Below are positions 24,526-39,131 of a stretch of DNA of 64,000 nt, one piece after another. The notes under the pieces are model-generated. The model worked only from the letters and a program-made list of their open reading frames with translations. It was not told where the DNA came from and ran no database searches. Each line of letters starts with the position of its first letter. The stretch's first letter is position 1. Source of the DNA: Xylogone sp. PMI_703 (Eukaryota; Ascomycota; Leotiomycetes); the NCBI GenBank assembly GCA_021399445.1, contig JAJTUQ010000003.1, forward strand, positions 6,200,001-6,264,000. The letters run 5' to 3'. Position numbers and translations under genes: made by a program.

Positions 24526-26615
24526 CTACCAGGGCTCAATTTCTCCTGGCTTGGGTTTCTCAACTCTGACGACTTTATCACAGTTCAGAAGGCATAAAGG
24601 ATCAAAAGATAGCTTGATCTATTCGTGAAATCAGTATAGAGATGGGGAAAAGGGATATTATGTTTGAAATAGATTGATATACCTTTCTCATCGCATCAAC
24701 AGCAGATGTTCCCAATTCATGTTCAAGGTAATCACGCTTGACTAATCCGACACCATGTTCACCCGTAACCGTTCCCTCCAGCTCAATGGCCCGCTTGACC
24801 ATCCTATGGATGATTCGTTCAGCAACAGGCCTTTGAGCAGCGCTGTAGAGGAAGAGAGCTGAACAAGAATATAGTCAGTACAAGTTCGATGCATCATTAT
24901 CAAAGGAAGCTGATAAGATTCATACCATGGAAATTTCCATCTCCAACGTGCCCTACGATGGTGGAGAACAACCCACTCTCTGCCATCTCCTTTTGTGTTT
25001 CATCAACGATCTCTGGCAATTTGCTGATCGGCACCGCTACGTCCGTCGTCCAGACAAGATCATCTGGCTTCTGTTTCAGTGCAATCACACTCCAGAGGGC
25101 TTCTTTTCGTGCACTCCACAGCTCCTCCTGCTCCTCTGCGTTCCTTGCGAATTCGAAGGCCTTACTTCCTGTACTCTTTGCAAGTGTACGAACAATCCCA
25201 ATCTGTTCCTTGACTGCAGTAGGTGTCCCGGCGAACTTGAAGAAGAGAGTTGGTGACTCGGGCCACGTGCGCTTAGTGGTTTTGGCAGCATTCAGAGCAT
25301 GCATTTGGTTCTTATCTAGTATTTCAATAGCAGCAATCGGGACGCCCTCATTGACAACCTTTGCGACACAGTCGGCAGCTTCACGTACGGAACCAAAGTT
25401 GCAAACTGCAACGCTAGTTGTGTTGGGTCGAGTTGTGAGCTTCAAAGTTGCCTCTGTGACCAATCCCAAGGTGCCTTCACTTCCAATGAAGAGCTTGGTA
25501 AGATCGTAACCAGCACTAGATTTTCTCGGTCTCTGTCTCGTCTTGAGTACCGTGCCATCTGCCAGCACAACCGTCAAGCTGATAACCCATTCTCTCATGG
25601 TTCCATATCGGTATGCATTTGTTCCGCTGCATCCAGTTCCCACCATTCCACCTATCATGGCGCCAGGGCCGGGATCCGGAGGAAAGAAGAGGTTATCACT
25701 GGCTAATTCCCGGTTGAGCGTTTCCCATCCCACGGCAGGCTGCACTACAACATCCATATCTTCCTTGTGCACCGCGAGAATCTTGTCCATTCTGCCAAAG
25801 TCAACCACAATCCCACCTCTATTTGGCGAAGTATGGCCCTCGAGACTCGTTCCGCCGCTGTAACCCGTTACCGGAATAAGACGCGCATGGCAGACTTTCA
25901 TGATCTTACTGACTTCCTCGGTGGAAGCTGGGTAGACAACCATGAATGGCCGCTCACTCTCGCGCCGCTGATGTGAAGAGAAATCACTTCCAGAGTGCTG
26001 ATAGAGGTCGTCTTCCACAGTTGAGACATTCTCCTTCCCCACTATATTGGCGAAATCCGCCCATGCAGCTTCCATATTCGCTTTCGAGGTATTGTGACGA
26101 ACCGGTTTAGTCGTGGCCAGAGGAGTGGTGGACGCGGTTGAAAGTTTGGGCTGAGAGAGTGTGCCAAAATAATATGCTGCAACAGCAGTTCCAACAACGA
26201 CTATAAATATTTGCCCATAAAGTCAGCGCAGATCTTCACACCTTGGCCGTTATTCACCAGAAGAAAGTTCAAACTTCAATATTGCTTGCCATTCCAAAAC
26301 AGCATCTCAGAAAAGGGAGACTCAAACGATTGCCTTACCAAAACTGAAAGCCAAATTCCTCCCCTGCGCATTCTCCCCTCTCTCTCGAGCATACTTCGCC
26401 CGTTCGGCCCTCTCCTTCTCCAGTCTCTGCGCGGTACTCTCGTACAGCTGTCCCTTAAATGACTTTCCATCTTCAACCCTCCGCTCCGTCGATTCCCACC
26501 TTCGAGTAACTGTCGCGATGCTAGGCGCCGTCCGTAGACATAACCTCCTCGACGGCGCAGGATATGCAGCTCGGAGGAGCGAATTGGAGGAGAGGGTGAA
26601 TTTTGGAAGCGGCAT
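24526..26615 (-). CDS. D-lactate dehydrogenase (cytochrome), mitochondrial
   Basis: This FAD flavoprotein oxidises D-lactate to pyruvate and passes electrons to cytochrome c. Exons are 26615-26339, 26200-24926, 24858-24683 and 24612-24526, giving 604 residues in phase. The N-terminus is an Arg/Ser-rich mitochondrial presequence followed by a charged helix and a short hydrophobic segment (VVVGTAVAAYYFG). The FAD-binding PCMH domain shows PVTGYSGGTSLEGH, FFPPDPGPGAMIGGMVGTGCSGTNAYRYG and IGSEGTLGLVTEATL. The C-terminal FAD-oxidase domain has GHVGDGNFH and GTVTGEHGVGLVKRDYL, and the protein ends in DPLCLLNCDKVVRVEKP, a typical terminus. An ATG at 26714 is in frame but would put a long hydrophobic stretch ahead of the presequence. 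The gene is a core metabolic enzyme and looks intact. Confidence 0.95.
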
Positions 26616-27737
26616 TGTCAAACAGAATACTCGCTGGTAGAAGCAAAAACGACAAAAAGAAAAGAAGGAAATACTAATCCTCGAGAAGAGGAAAGTGGAG
26701 CGTGAGGAGAACACAGAAATTGGGGATATTGATGACGAATCCGCTCTGCTTTATTATCCTACCAGTCTGTAGCTGGTCTCGCACGGCAAAAGCTCTCTCG
26801 TGCTTTCTCGGCTCAACTGCTCCGCTTTCGGCCTAGTCTTGAGGGGTGAGGGGGCAGTGGCCCGAGCTTGCTATGAGATGATGACTAATCAACCCCTCTC
26901 GTCATTCTGTCCCCCGCACACGTCATTGGACGCTGGCTGTTGATTGGACTTTGCTCCTTTCTGTAAGAGCGCTGTTTATATCATCACTCCTCTAAGTTTT
27001 GTAGCTGTGTTATCATCTTCTGTTCAATCTGGTATAATAGTAGCTGTAGCCGTATGCTCAGTGCCCTCAATAATAGGTATGTCAATAATTTAAGGCACAA
27101 TAATCAGTTAGAACTGTAAAGACCACTCACCATCCAACATTTATATCCTGTGAAACTTTTCAATATTTGAGAATTGAATATGAAATTGAGTTCGAAGGTG
27201 TTATCATAAAGGTCGTGATCGAGCGCTGGGAATTATGTAGAAAATCAAATATTTTTTCTCAACCGTTTGTAATTTTTATTTGAAGACACTGTAATTTAGA
27301 AAGTAACTGAAACATGGCGTTATATCCATTAACTAGGACAACATATATTTTCTCATCTTAATTGTTCGATGCAATTTTATTACCAGCTATCTTCATTAGT
27401 ATCCTTCTACTACTGATCGGTACTCATTAATGACACTGTGATATGCATGTTGAGCTTTGTGGGTAAAGTCTACAGCGGCAGTAGTGTGCTAACTTAGGTA
27501 TAACTTGAGACTCGAAGTGTTCGTAATTTCATTTCGCTCTTCTTATTACAGAATATTAAAGTTAATGATTCTCGGGTATATTAGGTGGGCTTATAAACAA
27601 GGATCAAAGTACGACTCAATGCCTAGGACCCTTCTGATACCACGCAGCAGCCAATAAAAGTTAATTAAACCGAGACATCTGTTTAGAGCTGAATGAGATG
27701 TATAGATCTCATTTTAACCGTTCTAGGTACATCTCCT
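26616..27737. other. A/T-rich intergenic region
   Basis: About 1.1 kb. The first 300 bases next to the dehydrogenase are balanced and should hold its promoter. From about 27000 the sequence becomes A/T-rich with no coding frame. No transposon ends were recognised. Confidence 0.45.
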
Positions 27738-28200
27738 TTACCAGACAATGGCAAACGAATGCCAAGATTCAATTCGCTCTACACATTGTCCTGATGACCG
27801 AGGCCCAACATTATCTACCTGATTTTTGCAGTTTGCATCACTATAGAATCTGATAGCTGAGCAAACATCGCCATTGTTAAGCACTATGCTGTTCATCTCT
27901 AGCGCTTGTCCGTTAACATTCAATGTGACACATCCATTTCCGAGGTTAGTCCACGAGAATGAGGTACCACCACTGCAACCCTTTGTAGTGAAGGCAGATG
28001 CATGGCCTGAAGAGCGGCGTTCTAAAGCGCTAATGGCGGCAAAAGCTCTAAAATGCATATGAAGGTTATTTATAATGCTTTCTATATTCAAAATAAGAAA
28101 GCAAGGTGACCAACTCATTATTAGAAGACAGAGGGTTTGGTAAGGCTGCAATAGATGAGACAGCGATGGCTGCAAAGGCAACTGCGTGTGAGAAATACAT
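27738..28200 (-). CDS. Small secreted cysteine-containing protein (effector-like)
   Basis: Exons are 28200-28115 and 28047-27738, giving 131 residues. The intron uses GTTGGT as donor (weak) and ATTTTAG as acceptor. This is the only pair I found that keeps the frame after the signal peptide. The first about 19 residues (MYFSHAVAFAAIAVSSIAA) form a strong signal peptide. A dibasic site in ALERR at about residue 40 would suit Kex2 processing. The mature part has five cysteines (GC, GC, VC, NC, QC spacing) and Gly/Asn-rich beta-like sequence (SFSWTNLGNGCVTLNVNG). No family is recognised. The size, secretion signal and isolation in A/T-rich surroundings are effector-like, which is an inference only. 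Confidence 0.75.
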
Positions 28201-28863
28201 GTTGGCAACTATACTGATGTGTATTCACGCCTCTGCTATCTGATATAAATTGAGGTCTGGAACTGCTGAACACATTGCTTAAATAATCGCCTATGCATCA
28301 GAGAGCTGAATACGATGCTTCTTGGCAAGCTACAACTTACATGAATTGACCAATTCTAGATTTAGCGCTGACATCAGAAAACATACAGCAACTCCTTTGC
28401 TCTCCTATAGACTTTCAGCCTTCGGCTACGTTAATTAATTCTCCTTTTTAATGGTAGACCACGGTATTGTGGCACCAATGAGTTTGTGGCATTGAACAAG
28501 CCAAGTTATAGCCAAGCCTGTTCACCGCTTCAGCTTTGAAGGTAAAATTTAGACGATTGCCTTGTCATTTATAGAGGAATAAGCTTTTCAAATTAGAAGT
28601 AGGAAGATCAAATACTTTTAACAATAAACAATAAAATAACAAATTTTCTTATAAGCGCAGGGTGCAATGTATCTTTACAATCTCAGGGGCCTATTTTAAC
28701 AAGTATATCTGATTCACAGTATTCTAGAATTTCGAATCTAAATTCAGAATAACCATTCTTCATTAACAGAGTCAACAATAAGGGGCATCTGACTGAAGAA
28801 TATTGATATATATTCGCTGTTCTAAGCTATTTAAACATATTTACATTTGATATTCTATAATTT
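28201..28863. other. Intergenic region
   Basis: About 660 bp of A/T-rich sequence between the small secreted protein promoter side and the methyltransferase 3' end. No frame of interest and no repeat were recognised. Confidence 0.45.
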
Positions 28864-30225
28864 CTATAGTTTCTCTCTGTCGAACTTCTCAGGCTCCCAG
28901 ACCATCTCGCAGATCATGTAATGACACCCCGGAGCCATGTGGAGCTTGTGAAACTTGTACCTCGAATCCGCTCTTTCGAATACCTTCACAATTTCATCCG
29001 CCCTTCTAATCCTGCCATTAGTATTAGCTAACACAATCATGTCAACCCTTCTATATTCTAGAACATCCACATCAAGGTCTTCTCCTAGGATCTGTTCTTT
29101 ACGATCGCAAATTAGGACCCTAGCACCGGGCTTCAGGGCTGGTATGAGCTGTCGGAAAATACCAACAAGGTCTTTATCCGACCAGTTCACGATGCATTGG
29201 CAGATCATATATGCATCGGCTCCTTTGATCGGCTGCTCTTCGCGAAAGTCGTGAGACATAAAGGAGACACGGTCTTGTAGCTGTGCATCTTTAGATACAG
29301 CTAATTTACCCTCTTCGGAAGCTCCCGCAAGGTCCTGAACAACGAATTTCATGGATGGATGGGCATGTGCAAGAGGGGTTATGACATGGCCATTACCACC
29401 ACCCATATCAATGATTGTCCCATTATCACCTAAGCTTTGCCAAGGGTATAGGTTATCGATGTGCATCTGTGGACCATCCTGCGACTCCCCAACGTATCTC
29501 ATCATTGCCGAGAACTTCTTATATCTCTCGGGATGTTTCTGCAGGAAGGTATACCATGGTTCATTGAGATTATAAGCATAGCAACACGCGCTATGGCTTT
29601 GTTCATCAGAGCTGGGCCATTTTTCCATAGCGTTGACGATGTTCTGGGCCCCGAATCCCATATCTTCGAAGAGACAGCCCACTGCATCATAGAAATCCGG
29701 GTCTGTAGCTAAAAGTCTTGAATCTACCGTGTGAGCTACAAAACCTACTTCTGGTTCATGGAATAAGTGAAAGACCATCGCGTGGCGGAGGAAACGACTG
29801 AGGAGATTCTCGTCGACATTACAGGCTTTGGCAAGATCGGCGAACGAGATAGAGCTGTCTATTGGGACATGTTGGGCGACACGGTAGCGGTAAATGACTC
29901 GGAGGCACATTTCATCGTAAGGCTAATGTATTTCTTAGAAAGGCAGCTCTGAAGATATAGAAATGGTAGCTTTGCGTACTGCTAACATAATCCTAGTAAT
30001 TCGACTGAACCCGAAACCATTTGCACCTCTTACGAGGGCATTCAATGTGTCCGTTGCATCAATGAGTTCCTTGCGTTCCACATCTACCTCTGGAGAAAGT
30101 CCGGAAAGGGTATCATCAAAGAATGTAGGAGATTTTAAAACTTCGCTCTGGAGCTTTTTAGCCTTTCTCAGAATTTCTTCTGCAAGCTCAACCAAAGTCA
30201 GAGCGCTGTAGTTGACGGACGCCAT
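28864..30225 (-). CDS. COMT-type O-methyltransferase, probable catalytic His loss
   Basis: A SAM-dependent O-methyltransferase of the fungal secondary-metabolism type. Exons are 30225-29980 and 29922-28864, giving 434 residues, with the intron GT-AG in phase 0. The N-terminal helical part (residues 1-180) is the dimerisation/winged-helix region. The SAM-binding glycine loop reads IIDMGGGNGHVITPLA (near residue 250), followed by the acidic motif VVQDL and the GARVLICDR strand. The position normally reading LHDWSD or LHNWSD, whose His is the catalytic base, reads CIVNWSDKD here, so the His is replaced by Val. Neighbours are a secreted protein and a glycosyltransferase on the same strand. It may be a non-catalytic paralogue or use another base. 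The substrate is unknown. Confidence 0.88.
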
Positions 30226-31003
30226 AGAGAAGAACACGAGAGTATACAATCCTTGTGTATAATATTAAGATATTAATATTGCTCAATGATTGCACAGCCA
30301 GTAACAATTAAACCGCCACCAGTCGAGCCGCTGTTGTGTAACTGAGAGCCCGACTATACGGATCCGTGAGGCTTCCATATAACGCAGACGAGCTGCGAAC
30401 CACGGAACGGGTAGACGGGCATAACGGGTAACCTAGACTCAGTTTGTAGGGTACAGCAAAACGACTGGCGTCAGAGCTGGCCACGACATCGCACTGAATG
30501 CGGGCCCTTCGCGTTCGGAGGTGTCATTAACCGGTTATTGTATAGTGGCGCTGAGAATATATTGGAGCTTGCCTATAGTAGAATGAAGTACCGTCGTGCT
30601 AATATGCGTTAAGTCGGGAGTGCCGGGCGCTCACAGCATTCTGACAAGTTCTGCATCTTCCATGCAGTGCTCGCATTCCCTATCTTTCACGGCACTATAA
30701 ATGTGGATCATTGAGACCGATTTTGCATTTCAGAGTGAGAACGAAAGTGGGCTCTGCTGAAAAGGCCTCGGCTTCGAAATTCGTCATGTCATACTGTAAC
30801 CTTAAGTTGATTGTGCTCAGCTAAAATCGCCGTAATAGGCTTCTATATGGCTTACGCCGCTTAAGCCATTTACGGCAGTTCAAATGGCACCTCCACAAAG
30901 TCTAGTACGCTTTCAAGGGGCTTCGATCAAGTAAATATTACCTTTCTTAGAGCTATCCCTTATGTACAATTTGATTAATTATGGTCTCCCTTATATGTAG
31001 TCT
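30226..31003. other. Intergenic region, methyltransferase promoter
   Basis: About 780 bp upstream of the methyltransferase. It contains several CGG/CCG triplets, including a palindromic CGGATCCG near 30358-30367 and CGG-rich repeats (ACGGAACGGG, GACGGGC, AACGGG) near 30400-30435, the kind of half-sites bound by Zn2Cys6 factors. No coding frame is supported. Confidence 0.4.
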
Positions 31004-32778
31004 CTATGGTCCGTAGCCAGCCTAAAAGGAAGAATTAGTCAGAAGATTGCAAACTCGTTTGGGAAGGTCACATTACCCAGTCATTCTCCATTCCAACCTC
31101 TAGGAATGGCTGCTTACATGAGGCAAGCCACACGCAGCGGAGAGAGTCAATGAGGCGATTCCATCCAGACTATTCTTGTTTTAGAGGATATTCAGTAGTG
31201 GCGAGGAAGTGACTTACTCCTCGAGTTCCAACAAATACATCACACTCAATTGCCATAACCAATTGCAGAATCCACTTTATCGTTAGATCTGTTCTATTCC
31301 CGAATTCTCTTAACTGTGTCTCGGGACTAGTGTTGAGTCCTATGGCATGTGCGGTCAGCGTAACGCTCCATTTCTTTAATAAGAACTTGTGTACAGACTT
31401 GGAATATCCGACCAGTACCATGTCCATCTCGCATTACTACTGCTATAAGAAAATGGGGTTATTCGCGCCATAGCTTTCATCTGTTCGATAACGTTCGGAT
31501 CCTCAGTTGACAGGAAGGCACGCTTCCACATTCCGAGAGGATTCTCAGCACCGAACTTCTCACCTCGAACAACGTAATCGTTAAATGGTACAAGCCGCAT
31601 TTCAGATCTACCATGGTTAAAACACGTTGCCATCAGATTGATAGAATATACTTACCCTTTATCGCCGTGACGCACATGCATACTAATGGTTCCTTCTGGC
31701 ATCGGAAAAGGCATCTCTACCTCCTGCGGCTCTCCATCGTGGTCCCATTGTATACCTGATTGCTTCACATCTTTTCCAAGTCGCAACTCCTTCATCCTTG
31801 CAGAAGCTTTGCTATTAAGTCTCATAATATAAGCTGCCGCTTGGCCCCTCCACCAGTACTTTAACATTTCATCGGTAATATCAGGTTGTACCATCCTCAA
31901 TCCTTCCACAAAAATCAGTGGAATTGGATATCGGTGCTTTGCAAGATAAGCTTCTACATCGATATCATCGTCACTGTTATGATCTGGGACGGCGAAGACA
32001 CTCTGGACGTGGCTATCCATTCCAGTCTGCATGCTGCTTTTACACTTGCTGAGTTTCTGGAATATGCAATCAAAGGTCCTTCCACATGATTTATCTCCTC
32101 CATCTGCCGGGTCTTGGATGAAATGTTCTCCTGGAGGTAAGTCCTCTGCATATAAAAGGATGCTGTTTGTCTGAATTGCAACAGAAAGATAATCTGTGAT
32201 CCGCTGTATTATTGCACCGAGCCCATAAGCGTCATCCCCAGGAAACTTCTTGAGTATTAGGTATTTTTGTCCTTGACACTGAGCTGGATTTTGCTTTTCA
32301 TACATATAGCGCTGAGTAATCTTTGTTAAAGCCATGAGTCCCTAGAAAAACTTTATCAGATTCAAATCCATGAAGAAAAGGAGGTAATGCGCACATGGTC
32401 ATCGTGGCCCTCAACTAGATCTAACCAGTCGATAGGACTTTGTGCACTATATATCAGTTTTATCGAGTCATCGCGAGATCGTTTAGGAGGACTCGATGGT
32501 TTCCCAACTGATTTAATATACTCTTCTTCAAGACTCCCAAATTTCTTTTCGATGTCATCCTTTTTCCGACTCTGCTCATGCGACTTTTCGATGCTACCGT
32601 CATGAGTAGATATCGGACCATTAGCTTCTACATCTAAAGTACCGGTTTTGCCCAATGGGGAGCGGCGTTCTATCACTATTCTCCATGGCGAGAATAACTG
32701 GAAAAGTGTGAGCAAAAATATCCCAACTACAAATAGATGTACCAATTTCCTAAATGAACCGTTACTTTCCACCTTCAA
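31004..32778 (-). CDS. FUT8/NodZ-like type II membrane glycosyltransferase
   Basis: A probable Golgi alpha-1,6-fucosyltransferase-like enzyme. Exons are 32778-32395, 32341-31656, 31607-31399, 31339-31218, 31169-31077 and a terminal coding exon of only 18 nt at 31021-31004, giving 503 residues with all phases closing. There is a short cytoplasmic tail, a TM anchor at about residues 12-32 (LVHLFVVGIFLLTLFQLF), then a charged stem. The catalytic domain has the nucleotide-sugar motif ISMHVRHGDKGSEMR (family HxRxxD/GDK). It ends with WILQLVMAIECDVFVGTRG joined by splicing to SGWNRLIDSLRCVW. The intron 3 donor (GTCTGT) is weak but restores the family IPRLN block. The donor is assumed to be GDP-fucose by family. 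The acceptor is unknown. Confidence 0.85.
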
Positions 32779-35329
<2,551 letters not shown>

Positions 35330-35578
35330 TTGGGCAACATGTAGACTTAATAGATAGGATATTTTGATTAAAATGGCCTATTAAATTGTATTTGTTGATT
35401 GCAATCATTGTGTCGAGTAATCTACATACACAATATCCTCAGTACTAGCAATTATATTGCCACGAGTCTATGCCTACTACGTTAGGTTGCTTATTTTGAA
35501 AGAGAATGGAATATAAGATATAAGCTACATTAATGAAATATACAAGGCAACAAGCGGTCCCTTAACTATTTTACATTA

Positions 35579-37826
35579 TCATGAATCACTGACTATGGGA
35601 AATTCCACCGGTAGTTGCAAGCCCAGTGTATCCCAATTCCCCAAATTCAGTCCGAGGCCAAAGTCCATTTGATCCCAATCTAGACCCATCTCTCCAGTGA
35701 TCTCAAACGAACTCGCTTCCAGAGTCTCGCATTCTAGATTATTTTCATATGGCGTTATAGAAAACATCCCGGCTGAATCTGACGTCGGCGTAACGTTAAG
35801 GTTTAATATTTGACTTACGTACTGCTCATTGGAACGCCGTCGGGTAACTGCCAACTGCCGACGATAGTTGCTGATTGCGTCCGAGAGCTGTGTAAGAAGA
35901 TCATGATAGTGATCTGCCTGGGGACTTAATTTGGCAAGTGTTTTAAGTACAGCACAGGAACTTGCGAATGCTTCTTCCATGTCACATCGTAGTTCTCCCT
36001 CAACGAATATTGAAAACCCCAGTACCAGTCCCGCAGCGAAGACCCATGCCCTTGAAGGTTTTATTAGTTAAATAGTACACACGCTGTAGAGGGGTACATA
36101 CTTGATAAGGCACATATTTCCAACAAAAATCCCAGACTTGATAGCGTCATGACAGGTCTGCGCCATATACATAGCTGCATCAATGCACACCTGCGCAAAT
36201 CTGTAAATATCGCTAATTTCTGGATGTTCTTCGCCTGTGGCTGGATTTCGTTCATCTCGTCGATGGAGGACCATCATTAAATGGGATATAAGAAATGGAC
36301 GAGTTATGAGAATTACCGCAAAATAATACACGCATGACACATGAACATTCCCGATTGCGAGTGCTTGATCTGCTGGAGTGATGAGTAATTCACTAGAGCG
36401 GCTGAACCTCCGTACTTCGTCGGGCAACCTTTCCTTCCATTCACTTAGCTGCTTTAGAAATTGACTGGCTGAGTTGATATCCACGTTTCGACTTTTACAA
36501 AGATATTGTACAATATCCTGGGTAATAGAACAGGCACCAAATACAGCATGTGCAACTACTTGCTGTGTACCGTCGTTGCTGTCAGAAGTGCTTGGAAGGT
36601 CAACAAACGAAGTCAGACGCAAGTACGACCCTTCTATGCGCCCCAAAATAGATGTAACGGTCACATTTAGGTTACATAAGCTCTTCCAGATACGTAATCT
36701 TTAAAACGTTTAGCTCTTCAAACGCGATCTGGAGAAATTAACACACCTGACGTTTTGCTGTTCTTTATCAAAAATTTGATATTGGTCTGCAACATGGAGT
36801 CCCAGTGTACTTGCAGCTTTGGAGGCCACACCAATGTACATAGTTCCTGCATTCCTACGGCAGGCACCAAACATATAGAATGCCATAAGTAGAAATATTC
36901 GGATCATATTTAAGCTCGGGTCTTGCAGCATCCCTTCAAAGGCGGCTTTTTGACCATCTAAGAAGTACCTAGCTGCATACTGACGGTCCACGGGGTCGAT
37001 TCCACGACATTGGCCACCGATTGCTATGATAAGACTAAGAGCGGCAGCTTCATCATTGCTAGCATTATTCTTTCGAGCTAGGAGCATAGATATCTCCTCC
37101 CTAGTATAGAGATCAAGTAGCCCGCTTGTCTATCTAGTTTTAGATATATATGTCAAATACCAAAGCAGGGGAAGACTCACGGCAGAAAAATAGCAGTCTA
37201 CCAGTACCTGCAGGTGATTTAGGTCTATCTCGAACTCCTCCGTGCTGCTAGTACAAGGATCGGCTTCTAACATGAACTTCCGGCGACTGTTCTGGGTAAA
37301 AAGAGATGGTCCCATGTACTGTCTGATTGAGCGTCGTAGAAACTCCAGAAACGATAGTGATGCAGTTTCGCCAATATACACTGTCACGCATGCCAGGTTT
37401 GCTGTATTAATCATCTATGCTTCTGAAATATTGGCTTGGTTAAAGATACACACCTCTTTCGCCCTTTGAATTTATCAGCATTCTTGCTGATGTTGCTTGC
37501 GCTACGGATGTTGAGCTTAACGGAGTGCTTTCGTTGGCCATTGTGACCGTTACTTCTGACGGTTCCCGATCAGATGACAGAGGATTCTCAGACTCATTCA
37601 TAGCAGTGCGACTCTGAGACCGAGGCGGATTTCGAATCCCATAGTGTGGTACACATCGTCGCCTGCGATCAGTTGGACCTGGATATGTACAGGATGAAGC
37701 ACGGTCTCGCTTTATACAAGGGGTGCAAGGAAACTGAGAGTCGCAGCGTTTCTTAACAGCTTTGCAAGAGAGACACGCCTGGTACACGCGCTGCCTGTCT
37801 TCAGGGCGAACCTGTCGCCGAGGCAT
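35579..37826 (-). CDS. Zn2Cys6 transcription factor with fungal_trans domain
   Basis: A nuclear regulator. Exons are 37826-37454, 37401-37181, 37129-36747, 36698-36102 and 36050-35579, giving 681 residues in phase. The N-terminal binuclear cluster reads CLSCKAVKKRCDSQFPCTPC followed by the last Cys in SSCTY. A Ser/Thr linker and the middle-homology region follow (SLIIAIGGQCRG, FLLMAFYMFGACRRNAGTMYIGVASKAASTLGLH, and LRIWKSLCNLNVTVTSILGR across a splice junction). The C-terminus is acidic and Leu/Gly-rich (DWDQMDFGLGLNLGNWD), an activation-domain-like tail. It is convergent with the decarboxylase gene, so it may be the local regulator of that gene and its neighbours. This is inferred from position only. 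Confidence 0.9.
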
Positions 37827-39131
37827 CTCGCTGCGCCTTCCCTGCGTCCAAGATACCGATGGTTATTCAAATTATAGAAGGAATCCGAGCTTGTATTATA
37901 GACGGCCTAGGGATTTCGGAAGCGAATAGGAACGCTTTCAAAGAGTAGCTGGGAAGGAAGCCGCTGCGTCTGCGTGGCAAGACAAGTGGCTGGGCATTGC
38001 ATCCTCAAGATGAGCTAATCTTCAGCGTAGGATGGCAGATTATTGGTGACAAGACCAAATGTGAATGTATTCGAAAGGCCCTGTTGGTCGTGATAGATAA
38101 GAAAGCAGCCAGATTTGAATTGCTTACATCAGGAGTTTACGCAATTGGCGGTAAGGCATGCACCCCGCACTCACTACAGGGCTGGGCCTTCCAAGCTCCC
38201 CCATAACTTACTCCCTTGCGCATCGGGGCTTACTCATGAAAATAGCTTCCTATCTACGGTAACTCGGGATAAAAAAGAGGTCCGAGAACGTGAGTGGTGA
38301 AACTGCTTTGTGACAATTTGAGAGATATGGAACAATAACCTTGACCCCTCAATTCTCAATGTGACGCTCAGCAGCTCTGTTATACATTTGGGATATACAT
38401 AGCAGTCTTATGATAGGGTCTTATGGTATTATTGTACGAGGTAAGGCAGTGCAATTAACTTATTTATTCTCTATTATTCTACATTGTTTGGTAGAGTATT
38501 ATATTATTCGCGAGATTATTGATCAGTTAGATACAGAGATACATGAAGTGGGAGGTGCATTATCCGACAGGCGGCAAGTCTCATCGGCTAATAACCGGCT
38601 CACACATATGTATACTGCAATAGTAGGGTTGTCGTTGGAGAATAGTGTGGTAGAATATCACATCTTCGGAGAAATACGACAAAAGCGACAACCAATTGCT
38701 GAGTAGTTCGTTCAAGCTGATCAAAGAACCAGAGTCGAGTACTAATTTCAAGTTCTCATTTAATTATACTTAACCAAAGAGGCGTCTCTTAAGACGTCCT
38801 CTCCGCAGTTCGTATTCGTAGGGGTACTAGAGACTCTTGACTTGAAGGGCCTCTTATAGTAATTTTACCAACCCCGTCATTAGATGATTTGGTAACACAA
38901 TTAGGTTATGCCACCTTTCTGGAGACATTAGTTCCTATAATCCTACCAGACTAGCAAAGACATATGCGACTCGAGGTTGGACTACGCAGATTCATTCCTA
39001 AAGAAGGATCTTCAAGTGCAGGCCTGGATGTGTCGTGGTAGTGTATTTTCGGACAAGGTACCTCGACAAATAGTGTTTAATCAGCAACCAAAAAGTTTCT
39101 TCAACCACAGACGTTCTAGTGTTCCAGTTAG
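37827..39131. other. Intergenic region with weak frames
   Basis: About 1.3 kb between the regulator promoter and the GT8 gene 3' end. Short plus-strand frames at 37997-38206 and 38410-38706 have no domain. The second is A/T-rich. The block could be decayed sequence, and no terminal repeats were seen. Confidence 0.4.

Noticed and set aside
24889..25863. Plus-strand frames inside the D-lactate dehydrogenase gene
   Set aside because: Antisense shadows of the long, well-conserved exon 2.
37997..38706. Short plus-strand frames between the regulator and GT8 genes
   Set aside because: No recognised domain, no signal peptide, A/T-rich second frame; not enough evidence for a gene.
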